Position numbers and translations under genes: made by a program. 64,000 bases of DNA from FEN-1139 sp964396375. GTDB taxonomy: Bacteria > Myxococcota_A > Polyangia > Polyangiales > Polyangiaceae. Shown here piece after piece: positions 9,224-17,601 of the stretch. The stretch spans positions 20,953-84,952 of the forward strand of contig CAYNEY010000023.1 in the NCBI GenBank assembly GCA_964396375.1. Direction: 5' to 3'. Each line of letters begins with the position of its first letter. Within the stretch, counting starts at the first letter, position 1. Below the pieces are notes generated by a model that saw nothing but the letters and a program-made list of their open reading frames with translations, was not told the origin of the DNA and searched no databases.

Positions 9224-11053
9224 CTACCGGATGATCAGGTCACGACAGGCCGAACCGCAGGCGTCTCCGTCCAGACTGTTGCCATCGTCGCAGTCCTCGC
9301 CGGGCTGCACGATCCCGTCGCCACAGAACTCCCCGAGCACGCAGCCAGGGGCACACTCGCCGTAGCCGCCATCGTTCACGCCGTCGTCGCACTGCTCACC
9401 CATGCCGATGACCCCGTCACCGCAGAAGGCCACGCAGTCACTGCGCACGGTCTGAAAGCCCGCCAAGGTGAGCTTGAAGCTCGAGCCTTCCATCTTGCGC
9501 TCGGCGTGGAACACCTTGATGGGGTAGATGAGGCCGTCGGTCATGCCGTAGGTGGCCGCGGCACTTTGGTCGATGACCACCGAGCCATCCTCGGGAATGT
9601 GGATCCCGCCCAGATCGACCGCCAGCCGCCCATTGACGAACACCCAAACGTCGTCATCACCCAAGAAGTCGAGGCGGGCGGAGCTCGAGGCGTCGTACTT
9701 GAACCAGTAGTTGACCTCGGTGGTGAAGTAGAAGTTGTGGATCACCGGCACCTGGGTAACGTCTTTCTCCCAGGGCCAGCTGTCGTAGCCATACGAGGGG
9801 GCGATTTTGGCCTCGCCGAGACTGGCGGCGTCCGCCGTGGTCAGGCCATCCACCGGGAAGAAGAGCGGGTTTCCGTCGTAGGTTCCCTCGAAGAAGAGGC
9901 CGTTCCAGCTCCCGTTTTGCTCCACGCAGCTCACCAAGCTAGCCGCGTTGGTCTGGCAGGGCGTATCGCCGTACATGAAGGTGCAGGGCACTCCATCCAG
10001 CTCGCTGCCCACGTTCCCGCACCACTGGGGGTCGCTCAGCGAATACCAGGGCTCCCCCTGGGCCCCGTAGCGGTTCACGAAGCCTCCGCTGCCATTGGGC
10101 ATCAAGAGGATCTTGCCGGCGAGCGCGGTGTTGACCGGGCCGGTCCGGTACCACTGGGAGAAGCTCTCTGCGGAGGCGATGCAAGAAGATGAGCCATTCG
10201 CCAGCACGGGCTTGCCTTCACCATCGAGCTGAGCGGCCACGATCCCCTTGGCCCCGGTCGCGCACCCCTCCGCGAAATCCGAATGACTGGCGGCAAAATC
10301 CCGGTAGATGGCCGAGACCCGCAGCACGCACTCGCCGTTGATCTTCTCGCAGCTCGCATCAGAAGAGCAGTCGTAGTTCGCCTCGGTGGTGCAGCTCGAC
10401 GAACAGCCGTCACCGTCGACCAGGTTGCCGTCGTCGCAGTCTTCCCCCAGCACCAGGCCGTCCCCGCACTCCGAGGCACACTCCCCATTGACGCACTGGG
10501 GCTCCCTTTGGCACTCCTCGTTGCAGCCGTCGAACGGCATGGTGTTGCCGTCTTCACAGGCCTCGGCACCCTCCAAAACTCCGTCGCCGCACACCGTGTG
10601 CGTGCAGGTGCTCGGACTCCCCTCGCACTTCCAGGTGACCTCCACCTTGCAGGTCGAGGAGCAGCCGTCCCAGCTGTTCACATTGCCGTCGTCGCACTGC
10701 TCAGGAAACACCACCGCGCTATCGCCACAGCGCGCCACGGGAACGCAGGGCTCCCCGGGGATGGGGCAGGAGAAGCCCGGTTCCACGCCCAGACAATTGC
10801 CCGCGCAGCCATCGCCGTAGGAGAGGTTCCCGTCGTCGCAGGCCTCGTCCGAGGTGAGGATCTTGTCACCACAGCCGGGGGTCGGATCGCCAACGGGGGT
10901 CAACCCGGGGGTGAGATCGACGGGGCCGGTGGTTCCGTCTGTGTCGTCACCATCGGTGCCGCCAACGGCTCGTCGACCATCAGTCGCCGAACAAGCAAAA
11001 AAGGTGAGCCCACCCAGGGTGCAGAGCAGAACAAGGATAGAGGAACGCATCAT
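9224..11053 (-). CDS. Cys-rich repeat / fibro-slime domain lipoprotein (smaller paralogue)
   Basis: A 609-residue predicted surface lipoprotein. The ATG at 11053 sits 6 nt after a GGAG; longer starts have no ribosome site. The signal peptide ends in a lipobox (LTFFAC). After a Gly/Thr/Asp linker come four myxobacterial-type disulfide repeats, each with CGDG..E.CDDGN..DGC...C. Next is a fibro-slime-type beta-sandwich (from VSAIYRDFA to the hallmark FLGDDDVWVFVNGRLAVDLG). Two more Cys repeats end the protein. Fibro-slime domains were named from Dictyostelium and Fibrobacter surface proteins; the repeats are abundant in myxobacteria. Ligand and role are unknown; adhesion or matrix contact is an inference. 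A larger paralogue with the same architecture lies at 44219-47425. It is monocistronic, with its own terminator. Confidence 0.85.
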   Translation of the reverse strand: MMRSSILVLLCTLGGLTFFACSATDGRRAVGGTDGDDTDGTTGPVDLTPGLTPVGDPTPGCGDKILTSDEACDDGNLSYGDGCAGNCLGVEPGFSCPIPGEPCVPVARCGDSAVVFPEQCDDGNVNSWDGCSSTCKVEVTWKCEGSPSTCTHTVCGDGVLEGAEACEDGNTMPFDGCNEECQREPQCVNGECASECGDGLVLGEDCDDGNLVDGDGCSSSCTTEANYDCSSDASCEKINGECVLRVSAIYRDFAASHSDFAEGCATGAKGIVAAQLDGEGKPVLANGSSSCIASAESFSQWYRTGPVNTALAGKILLMPNGSGGFVNRYGAQGEPWYSLSDPQWCGNVGSELDGVPCTFMYGDTPCQTNAASLVSCVEQNGSWNGLFFEGTYDGNPLFFPVDGLTTADAASLGEAKIAPSYGYDSWPWEKDVTQVPVIHNFYFTTEVNYWFKYDASSSARLDFLGDDDVWVFVNGRLAVDLGGIHIPEDGSVVIDQSAAATYGMTDGLIYPIKVFHAERKMEGSSFKLTLAGFQTVRSDCVAFCGDGVIGMGEQCDDGVNDGGYGECAPGCVLGEFCGDGIVQPGEDCDDGNSLDGDACGSACRDLIIR

Positions 11054-11191
11054 CGGCATCTCCGTAAGCGGTGTCCGAGCATGGACGCCAATCACTTCTG
11101 ATTATGGCATGGGCCCGAGCCTCCTTCGAGGGCACAATTCCGCCCAGAATGCAGGATTACAGTGAGTGTCCAGGATCCGGCGACTTTCGGC

Positions 11192-11965
11192 TCAGCCAAG
11201 CGTGGTGTCGAGCACCATCATCACCACAAAGCCGAGGATCAAACTGAAGGTGGCGAGGCGCTGATGTCCGCGACCGTGCGTCTCGGGAATGATCTCGTCA
11301 CTGATCACGAAGAGCATGGCTCCGGCGGAGAGCCCGAGCACGAAGGGCAGCGCCGAGCCCACCAAGGCCGCAAGCCCAACCGCCAGGAGCCCGCCCACGC
11401 CTTCGAGCAGCCCAGTGCCAAGCGCGAGCAAGAAGGCCTGGGTGCGAGTGTAGCCAACGGCGAGCAGCGCGCCGGCGACCGCCAGCCCCTCCGGCACGTT
11501 CTGAAGCCCGATCCCGAGGGCCATGGCGTGCCCGGGGTTCGCGTGCTGCCCCAAGTACGAGACCCCGACTGCCATTCCCTCGGGCACGTTGTGCAAGGTG
11601 ATGGCGATCACGAAGAGCCACACCCGTGCCAGACGCTGCGCGGACACACCTTGGCGACCGACCACGAAATGCTCGTGAGGCACCACTCGATCGATGAGGG
11701 TGATGACCACCGCTCCTACCACGATCGCGAGCGCCACCATGAGCGCCGCGGGCACCTCTTTCATCCCCCCTTCTTGTGCGATCGCGAGGGCGGGAACGAT
11801 CAGGGAAAACACGCTGGCGGCGAGCATGATCCCGGCGGCCAGGCTGAGGATCATGTCCTCGAGGCGCGCCGAGATCTTGCGCATGAAGAACACCCCGATC
11901 GCACCCAGGCCCGTGGCCGCTCCGGCCAGGGTGCTCGCCAGCAGTCCCATGACCGCACCGCTCAT
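11192..11965 (-). CDS. ZIP-family divalent metal transporter (GufA/ZupT type)
   Basis: A 257-residue inner-membrane protein with about eight hydrophobic segments. It carries the two metal-site signatures of ZIP transporters, LHNVPEGMAVG and LQNVPEGLAVAG, in the central helices, plus a conserved late ISDEIIPE. ZIP proteins move Zn(II), Fe(II) or related ions into the cytoplasm. A His-containing loop (VPHEHF) between helices could contribute to metal handling. Length and motif order fit the GufA/ZIP11-like bacterial group. The start overlaps the stop of the upstream TPR gene by 4 nt (ATGA), so the two are probably translated together. Metal specificity cannot be read from the sequence. Confidence 0.92.
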   Translation of the reverse strand: MSGAVMGLLASTLAGAATGLGAIGVFFMRKISARLEDMILSLAAGIMLAASVFSLIVPALAIAQEGGMKEVPAALMVALAIVVGAVVITLIDRVVPHEHFVVGRQGVSAQRLARVWLFVIAITLHNVPEGMAVGVSYLGQHANPGHAMALGIGLQNVPEGLAVAGALLAVGYTRTQAFLLALGTGLLEGVGGLLAVGLAALVGSALPFVLGLSAGAMLFVISDEIIPETHGRGHQRLATFSLILGFVVMMVLDTTLG

Positions 11966-14124
11966 GACTGCCCCCTTCTGTCACCGAGTGCGAGGCCGAG
12001 GGCCTCGCGGATACGCAAATGGGCCTCGGAGACTGAGAAAGCCAAGAGATCGCGCACTCGCTCGGTGGGACGCAATCCGATGGTGGCCCGGCTCTCGATC
12101 GTCACCTGGCGTGCCGCAACGGTCAGATCCGAGCAGGCGAGCAGACCTACCCTTCCCGCGAAGAGCTCGAGATCCCGAAGCATGCCCGCTGCATCAATCA
12201 CCACGCCGTCTTTCATGAATCCCTCCACCAGTTCCGTCAAGCGAACCTTCGAGGATAGCTCCAGCGTTTGGTCGAGCTGCTTGGTCATGGCAATCGCGTC
12301 CGAGGGAAGACTCCGCGGCATACAGAGACCAATGGCCGCGGCCACCAAGGTCGTGAGCTCGGCCACGCTCGGGAAGAACACCGGGAGGCGCCCGAGCTCA
12401 CCCTCCAGCGCAAGCTCGTAGCCAGCACGAAACAGAAGCTCCGCCATGCTGCGCCCACGGAGCATGCCGGCGCCGAGCACGACGCTCGGTCGCTCGGTCA
12501 TGGGGTGAGCCAGGGCATAAGCCGCCGTCTTGTCGATGAAGAGATCCCGATCCCCGAGCCCGAGCAGACGCGCGACCCAAGCGGTGGCGCGCACGGCTGC
12601 GACCGTGCTCTCTTCGGGCCGCTGCCGCGTGCTCTCATCCAGAAGCACGATTTGTTTTTTGGCGCGGAGCTCGCGGAGCCGGGCCTCTACCGCGGCGTCG
12701 TGGATAACGGCGAGGATCGCCCGAGCTGCATGACTCGGTCCTGGACGGAGATCGACGACGATGGACGCGTCGAGACCACGCTCAGCGCTCGGTACTCCGG
12801 CGTCCGCGTACTCTCGGTACAGCGCTTGCTCCGTGTCCTCCGCTTCACCCAAGTGCACGAGGGCGCTCGCCGCGAAAAAGGCGTTCGCGCGTTGACCACG
12901 GCCAAGCTCGAGACCGAGGAGCGCTCGGTAGGCAGCGGGCTCGGTGGGCGTGAGGCGGATCGCCTGCTCCAGGTAGCTCCGCGCCTGCTCCCCGTGACCG
13001 TCGGCCTCGAGCAGGCGCGCGATGGCCACGCGGGCCCCGGCATCGTCGGGAGCAAGCTCGAAGATGCGCTCGAAGGCGGCGCGCGCCCCGCCGAAGTCCG
13101 CCAGCCGATCCTCCCGGTGACTCGCCAATTTGCGGAGCAGCACCAGCTCTTCCTCGCGGTGCGCCCCGGCCCGGAGCCGCTCCCACTGGCGCACCAGGGC
13201 GCGCTCCAGTCCCTCGACGTCTCCAGCCTCGACCAACACCGCCTCGATCGCCGAGAACGCGCCGGGCACCGTGGGGTCGTCGGCGATCGCCGCTTCGAAG
13301 AGCGCGACCGCGCGCTCGGTGTGGCCCACGCGCGTGGCGCAGAGCCGCGCCGCATGGGCGAGCGTGGCCGCGCGCTCCACCGGATCACGGGTGAGTTCCG
13401 CGAGTGCCACCGAAGCATCGACCGCGCCCGACCAGTCGGATGTGGCCTCGAGGAGCGCGCGCAGCTGCTCCCAGAGCTCCCGATCCTGTGGCGACAGGGC
13501 GAGGGCGTCGCGCAACGCGGAGAGCGCCGTCATCACCGCGTCGCTCACGACTTCGGCGAGGACGTGCACCCGCGCCCGATCGCTCTCGCAGAAGCGGAGC
13601 ATGCGCTTCCTGAGCGCGGCGGCCATAGCGCTGTCCCGGAGTTCCTCGGCGATCGCCAGACGTTGCGAGAGCGCCGCTCGGTGTTCCGGCGAGCTTCCCA
13701 AGGCGAGATCGAGCCGTGTCCCTGCCAAAGCGAGCTCTCCCCGACGCCGCGCCAGAAGAGCGAGGCACACCAACACCTCGGCATGACGCGGGCTGCGCTC
13801 ACTTCCCAGACGACGATCCGCCTCGAGGTAGACGCGCTCAGCCCCCTCTGAGTCACCGCGATCCAAGAGCCCGGACGCGAGGCGAATCGCTTCCTCGATG
13901 TCCTCGGCCGGCGTGCCCCCAATGGTAGCCGCGGGCGGAGCGGCATCAGGCAGAGTCGATTCGGGATGAGTCGCCGCAGGCGAAGCCACCTCGGGCACGG
14001 TCGATTCCGACTGGGTCGGCCCAGGTGAGGCGGCCTCCGCCGGGACGGCCGCGCGTGGCTCGGGCAAGGCGGGCTGATCGTCGAGAGTCCTCTCGAGGAC
14101 TTCCTCGTGATGGGGAGTCTGCAT
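11962..14124 (-). CDS. TPR-containing protein of unknown function
   Basis: A 720-residue, mostly helical protein. The first 75 residues are a Pro/Ala/Glu/Ser-rich low-complexity region with near repeats of the type PEVASPAATHPEST and LPDAAPPAAT. From about residue 80 it is built of degenerate tetratricopeptide-like helical pairs, with Ala at packing positions and Asp-Gly or Asp-Pro turns (for example LELAPDDAGARVAIARLLEADG). The C-terminal 200 residues have no obvious repeat, and include LIDKTAAYALAHPMTERP. No signal peptide or membrane segment is seen, so it is probably cytoplasmic. TPR proteins usually act as scaffolds. It is coupled by a 4-nt overlap to the downstream ZIP transporter, the only hint of context. 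Confidence 0.75.
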   Translation of the reverse strand: MQTPHHEEVLERTLDDQPALPEPRAAVPAEAASPGPTQSESTVPEVASPAATHPESTLPDAAPPAATIGGTPAEDIEEAIRLASGLLDRGDSEGAERVYLEADRRLGSERSPRHAEVLVCLALLARRRGELALAGTRLDLALGSSPEHRAALSQRLAIAEELRDSAMAAALRKRMLRFCESDRARVHVLAEVVSDAVMTALSALRDALALSPQDRELWEQLRALLEATSDWSGAVDASVALAELTRDPVERAATLAHAARLCATRVGHTERAVALFEAAIADDPTVPGAFSAIEAVLVEAGDVEGLERALVRQWERLRAGAHREEELVLLRKLASHREDRLADFGGARAAFERIFELAPDDAGARVAIARLLEADGHGEQARSYLEQAIRLTPTEPAAYRALLGLELGRGQRANAFFAASALVHLGEAEDTEQALYREYADAGVPSAERGLDASIVVDLRPGPSHAARAILAVIHDAAVEARLRELRAKKQIVLLDESTRQRPEESTVAAVRATAWVARLLGLGDRDLFIDKTAAYALAHPMTERPSVVLGAGMLRGRSMAELLFRAGYELALEGELGRLPVFFPSVAELTTLVAAAIGLCMPRSLPSDAIAMTKQLDQTLELSSKVRLTELVEGFMKDGVVIDAAGMLRDLELFAGRVGLLACSDLTVAARQVTIESRATIGLRPTERVRDLLAFSVSEAHLRIREALGLALGDRRGQS

Positions 14125-14269
14125 CGTGCAACCTTCGCACCACCCATATCACTGCTCCCGCAACGTCCAAAGCTCTCCGCGCCGCTGCTCGCGAACCGCC
14201 GTCGGCCCACAGGCCTTGACTGCTCCTCTCTTGCTCTCGGAGTACCCCCTGGGGCAAGGTTGCCGAGCG

Positions 14270-14689
14270 GTGACCAACCATCCTCCCGAAGATGTCCTTT
14301 ACGTTGGGCGCGGAGCGTTGATTCCCCATCTCGGGGGCTGGCTCCTCGTCATTGTCACCCTCGGCCTCTTCACGCTCTTCTTCGCGCTCAAGCGGCTGGG
14401 GCGTTCCTACCGGATCACGACCCAACGCATCGTGCTCGAAACCGGGATCTTGAACAAGCGCCTGGAACAGCTCGATCTGTACCGGATCACCGATTTTATC
14501 GTGGAGCGCCCCTTCGCCCAGCGCCTGGTCGGAAATGGCAATCTCGTCATCCGTTCCATGGATCCCACCACCCCCGAGCTCAAGCTGCGCTACCTCGACA
14601 CCGACGTGGTGGCGCTGTACGAGAAGCTCCGCCGCGCGACCGAGCAGGAGAAGCAACTCCGCGGCGTGCGGGTGGTCGACTACGATTGA
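14270..14689 (+). CDS. Small PH-domain (bPH2-type) membrane protein
   Basis: About 139 residues from a GTG at 14270 with an AAGG a short distance upstream; an ATG at 14126 would add 48 low-complexity residues that do not look coding. After an N-terminal beta strand (DVLYVGRGALIPH) there is one strong membrane segment (LGGWLLVIVTLGLFTLFFAL). A bacterial pleckstrin-homology fold follows, with the signature YRITTQRIVLETGILNKR and the hydrophobic LDLYRITDFIVERPF, ending with a charged helix. This matches the DUF304/bPH2 family of small membrane-associated proteins, whose molecular role is mostly unknown. It is divergent from the TPR gene and is followed by the GH130 gene 71 nt downstream. Confidence 0.75.
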   Translation: MTNHPPEDVLYVGRGALIPHLGGWLLVIVTLGLFTLFFALKRLGRSYRITTQRIVLETGILNKRLEQLDLYRITDFIVERPFAQRLVGNGNLVIRSMDPTTPELKLRYLDTDVVALYEKLRRATEQEKQLRGVRVVDYD

Positions 14690-14725
14690 ACTCTTGGCTC
14701 CTGCAGCGGCACGGCACATTGTGAC

Positions 14726-14754
14726 TTAACAGCCAGAGGCGGCTCTGCTATGCG
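14726..14754 (+). promoter_or_regulatory. Sigma70-type promoter abutting the GH130 start codon
   Basis: TTAACA (14726-14731) and TATGCG (14749-14754) are separated by exactly 17 nt. The -10 box ends 6 nt before the ATG at 14761, so transcription should begin at or very near the start codon and give a leaderless mRNA. No Shine-Dalgarno is present. The 14-nt block CGGCTCTGCTATGC (14740-14753) recurs exactly at 50692-50705 ahead of the GH43-like gene, with the same distance to its start. Confidence 0.6.
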
Positions 14755-14760
14755 GACCCG

Positions 14761-15681
14761 ATGCAACGAGTCTTCAGCAAGAAGCAGATCGTCACCCGCT
14801 ACGAGAAGAACCCGATCATCACCCCCGACATGTTGCCCTTCAACTGCCGGGGCGTCTTCAACAGCTCGGTGGTCAAGCATGATGGACGCTACGTGATGAT
14901 TCTGCGCTGTGAAGGCTACAATTTCTTCAATTTCTTCGTCCGCGCCGAGAGCCCGAATGGGTTTGATTCCTGGAAGATCGGGGAGGTGATCGAGCTCCCC
15001 GAGGACGCCGAGTACAAGAAGTACGCCCGGGTCCAGTACGACCCCCGTATTACCCGGGTGGACGGCAAGTATTACATCACCTACTGCGCGCACAGCAACG
15101 AGGCGCGGATGGCGCTCTTGTCATCGACCGATATGGCCAAATTCGAGTTCGAGGGCTTCATCACCGGCCCCGGCTTCCGCAACACCGTGCTCTTCCCCGA
15201 GAAGATCGACGGGCTGTTCACCGCACTGGAACGCCCCAACGCGCTCGGAGAGATCTGGACCACCCAGAGCCCAGATCTGCACTTCTGGGGCAACCAGAAG
15301 CGCTTGATGGACAAGGGTCAGTGCTCGTTTGGCTGGGGAAAGATCGGCCCGTCTGGCACCCCGATCAAGACCGAGCGGGGTTGGCTCATCATCTTCCACG
15401 CGGTCTCGGTGGTCTGCGACTACGAGTACCTCTACCACGCTGGGGTCGCCCTCGCCGAGCTCTCGGATCCCTCGCGACTGATCCGGGTGGGAGACGAGTG
15501 CATCATGACCCCAGAGCTGCCCTACGAGAACATGGGGCACACTCCGAACTGCGTGTTCGCGTCATCGCATGTGGTCGAGGACGACGGGAGCATCAAGATT
15601 TACTACGGCGCCAGCGACCGCGTGCAGTGCGTGGCCACCACCCACGTCCGCGACTTGCTGGAGGTGGCACTCGAGCGCTGA
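14761..15681 (+). CDS. GH130-family glycoside phosphorylase/hydrolase
   Basis: A 306-residue cytoplasmic protein with no signal peptide and the five-bladed propeller sequence pattern of GH130 (formerly DUF377). Members phosphorolyse or hydrolyse beta-mannosides. Visible family features include YEKNPIITPDMLPF at the N-terminus, YDPRITRVDGKYYITYCA (the catalytic Asp region), ERPNALGEIWTTQSPDL and a C-terminal YYGASDRVQCVATTHV. The exact substrate cannot be assigned: GH130 covers mannosyl-glucose, mannan-oligosaccharide and N-glycan mannosyl-chitobiose phosphorylases. The gene seems to have its own promoter and an mRNA without leader. It lies next to predicted membrane glycosyltransferases, but they are on a separate transcript. 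Confidence 0.85.
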   Translation: MQRVFSKKQIVTRYEKNPIITPDMLPFNCRGVFNSSVVKHDGRYVMILRCEGYNFFNFFVRAESPNGFDSWKIGEVIELPEDAEYKKYARVQYDPRITRVDGKYYITYCAHSNEARMALLSSTDMAKFEFEGFITGPGFRNTVLFPEKIDGLFTALERPNALGEIWTTQSPDLHFWGNQKRLMDKGQCSFGWGKIGPSGTPIKTERGWLIIFHAVSVVCDYEYLYHAGVALAELSDPSRLIRVGDECIMTPELPYENMGHTPNCVFASSHVVEDDGSIKIYYGASDRVQCVATTHVRDLLEVALER

Positions 15682-15686
15682 GGGAG

Positions 15687-15706
15687 GGGTGGTGACAGAA
15701 CCACCC
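15687..15706. terminator. Hairpin between convergent genes
   Basis: GGGTGGT pairs perfectly with ACCACCC across a 6-nt loop in the 35-nt gap between the convergent genes ending at 15681 and 15717. There is no T-run on either side, so it may be a weak bidirectional terminator or mRNA 3' end stabiliser. Confidence 0.5.
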
Positions 15707-15716
15707 ACGAAGACAA

Positions 15717-17474
15717 TCAATCGATCCGAGAGAGGTCGAGAATGAACCGGGCACGCCCCTTCTCTGCGTAGATTCGAGCGCTCGGCTTCACCTGCCGTAC
15801 GAAGAAGCCACGTTTCTTTCCCGCTCGGTGGGCCCGCTCTACCCGGGTGGAAAAGGGCTTGAAGTACGAGGGGCGCGCCTCGAGGCGGTCTTCTTCGATG
15901 ATCAGATGGCTGACACCGAAACCATCCCGAAGCACACGAAGGGGACCCGGATCACTGGCGAAATAGGCGTCAACGAGGGCCTCCATGCGCGCTCGTGTCA
16001 TCAGCGTGAAGCCTGTGTGATACGGCATGTGGAGCTCCCGCGTCAGAAACGCCGTCCTACGACTCGCGAGCGGCATGCCGTTGATCACACCATCCGGCCA
16101 GCCAGCGACCAGAGCCTCCTTCGGAAGAGTGCTCATGAACCGCAGGATACGTTGATCGTGCTTCGGCAGAAGCCTTCGGAGTCCGGCCTCCGGACGCCCC
16201 CGGCCTCCGTAGAACCCCAGGATCGAGATCCCGAGCAGCACGGCGGGGGCCCGTGCCATGGCAAGACGCCACCATCCACGCCCAATCCATTTCGGGTTCA
16301 GCGGTCCGAGCCAGGCACAGCAGGCCACGATCACGGTCAGAATCGGCACCACATACTGCGCGTAGCGTTGTGGGATCACAAGTCTTGGGGTGACTGCCTC
16401 AGCAAGCGGGTACGCGACCATCAGCGCCGCCAGAAGAGCTGCCACGCGCCGGGCTGATGGCACCGGTTTCCAGGCGAAACGGGCGAATCCCAAAAGGGCG
16501 ATCGCGAGCAGGCCGGTGAGGCCAACCCGACCACCGAGCGGACTGTTCTTCGCAAACTCAGCCAGAGTGGAACTGATCGGCGTTCCCCCACCGTCCAGCG
16601 TCGCACGGGCCAGGGAGTGCGCGGCATTGGTAAGCGGAGGGAAGGGTGGACGATCGCCGACACCTAGCCGCCCGCCAGGGCCAGCTTCAGGATACTCCGC
16701 TATCATGTCCGGCGTGATACTCGCTCCGTAGGGTTTCATGCGGAGCGCGAAGGGGGCAAGCAGTGCGGCAGACGCCAGTGCCGTCAGGGTGAGAACCATC
16801 AGGCGTCGACGCATGGTCCAGGTCGTTGCCGAACCGCGATCGGCTGCGGGCAGAACTATCAGGACAAATCCAAGTCCGAGCCCCCCCACCACAGTTACCA
16901 CTGGGTAGAAACCCGCGCTGATCACGGTCAGGACCGCCACCCACCGGATCTGCCCGCGCGCCAGGCAGGCGGCGATCCAAGCGATCAGAGGATAGGCAAA
17001 AGCGCGGGGCAGCGCCCCGGACATGGAGGCAAAAAACGTGGATGTGCTGAGGCACAAGCAGACAGCGAAGAACACCGCCAGCCTCCCGCCGATCCGATAC
17101 ACCGCCACCCCCACCCCGACGATGGTCAGGATGAACAGGGGGTAAGCCATGAGCTTGCTCAGCATAAGAGGATCACCGAGCTGTGTCAGAAGGAAGAACA
17201 ACCCTCGGTAGAGTTCCCCGGTACCTCCAATATGATAGTGGCCGAGCACGTCGTTGCGAAAGAGCTCCGAGTCCACCCAGCCGTAGAAGTTGTAGGTAAC
17301 GATCCGCGCGTCGTCGCACAGCATGGTTGGACTGAGCGAGTTCTGGACGTGTTTCGACCAAGCCGGACCAAACAGCACCACCCACACCATGACCATCACG
17401 GACCACACACGTAGGGACCGGGACACAAGGAACTCCGCAAGACGGTTTCGAAACAGGGCACCAGACCGACTCAT
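15717..17474 (-). CDS. Polytopic membrane protein, GT-C glycosyltransferase-like
   Basis: A 585-residue integral membrane protein with roughly ten to twelve hydrophobic segments over residues 20-420, then a soluble domain of about 150 residues. After the first helix there is an acidic pair in MLCDDARIVTYNFYGW, the position where GT-C glycosyltransferases keep their catalytic Asp in the first extracytoplasmic loop. This suggests a lipid-linked sugar donor enzyme, but overall similarity is only by topology. I use the ATG at 17474; an upstream GTG at 17501 would add nine residues. It is divergently arranged with a second GT-C-like gene 127 nt away, and convergent with the GH130 gene. Confidence 0.65.
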   Translation of the reverse strand: MSRSGALFRNRLAEFLVSRSLRVWSVMVMVWVVLFGPAWSKHVQNSLSPTMLCDDARIVTYNFYGWVDSELFRNDVLGHYHIGGTGELYRGLFFLLTQLGDPLMLSKLMAYPLFILTIVGVGVAVYRIGGRLAVFFAVCLCLSTSTFFASMSGALPRAFAYPLIAWIAACLARGQIRWVAVLTVISAGFYPVVTVVGGLGLGFVLIVLPAADRGSATTWTMRRRLMVLTLTALASAALLAPFALRMKPYGASITPDMIAEYPEAGPGGRLGVGDRPPFPPLTNAAHSLARATLDGGGTPISSTLAEFAKNSPLGGRVGLTGLLAIALLGFARFAWKPVPSARRVAALLAALMVAYPLAEAVTPRLVIPQRYAQYVVPILTVIVACCAWLGPLNPKWIGRGWWRLAMARAPAVLLGISILGFYGGRGRPEAGLRRLLPKHDQRILRFMSTLPKEALVAGWPDGVINGMPLASRRTAFLTRELHMPYHTGFTLMTRARMEALVDAYFASDPGPLRVLRDGFGVSHLIIEEDRLEARPSYFKPFSTRVERAHRAGKKRGFFVRQVKPSARIYAEKGRARFILDLSRID

Positions 17475-17601
17475 GGCGACAACGGTCGGGCACGCTAACA
17501 CACCCTGAGCCCAGCGACGCGTGTTGTGGCGGAAATTGCCCCGTGTTCACACCACGGTGGCGTTCCGGCCGTAAAATGCTGTAGCTCCCCTGGCAGGGTC
17601 C

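Noticed and set aside
14711..14728. Possible sigma54 promoter (GGCACGGCACATTGTG) before the GH130 gene
   Set aside because: The GG and GC doublets are not at the required 10-nt spacing, and a well-spaced sigma70-type pair lies just downstream.
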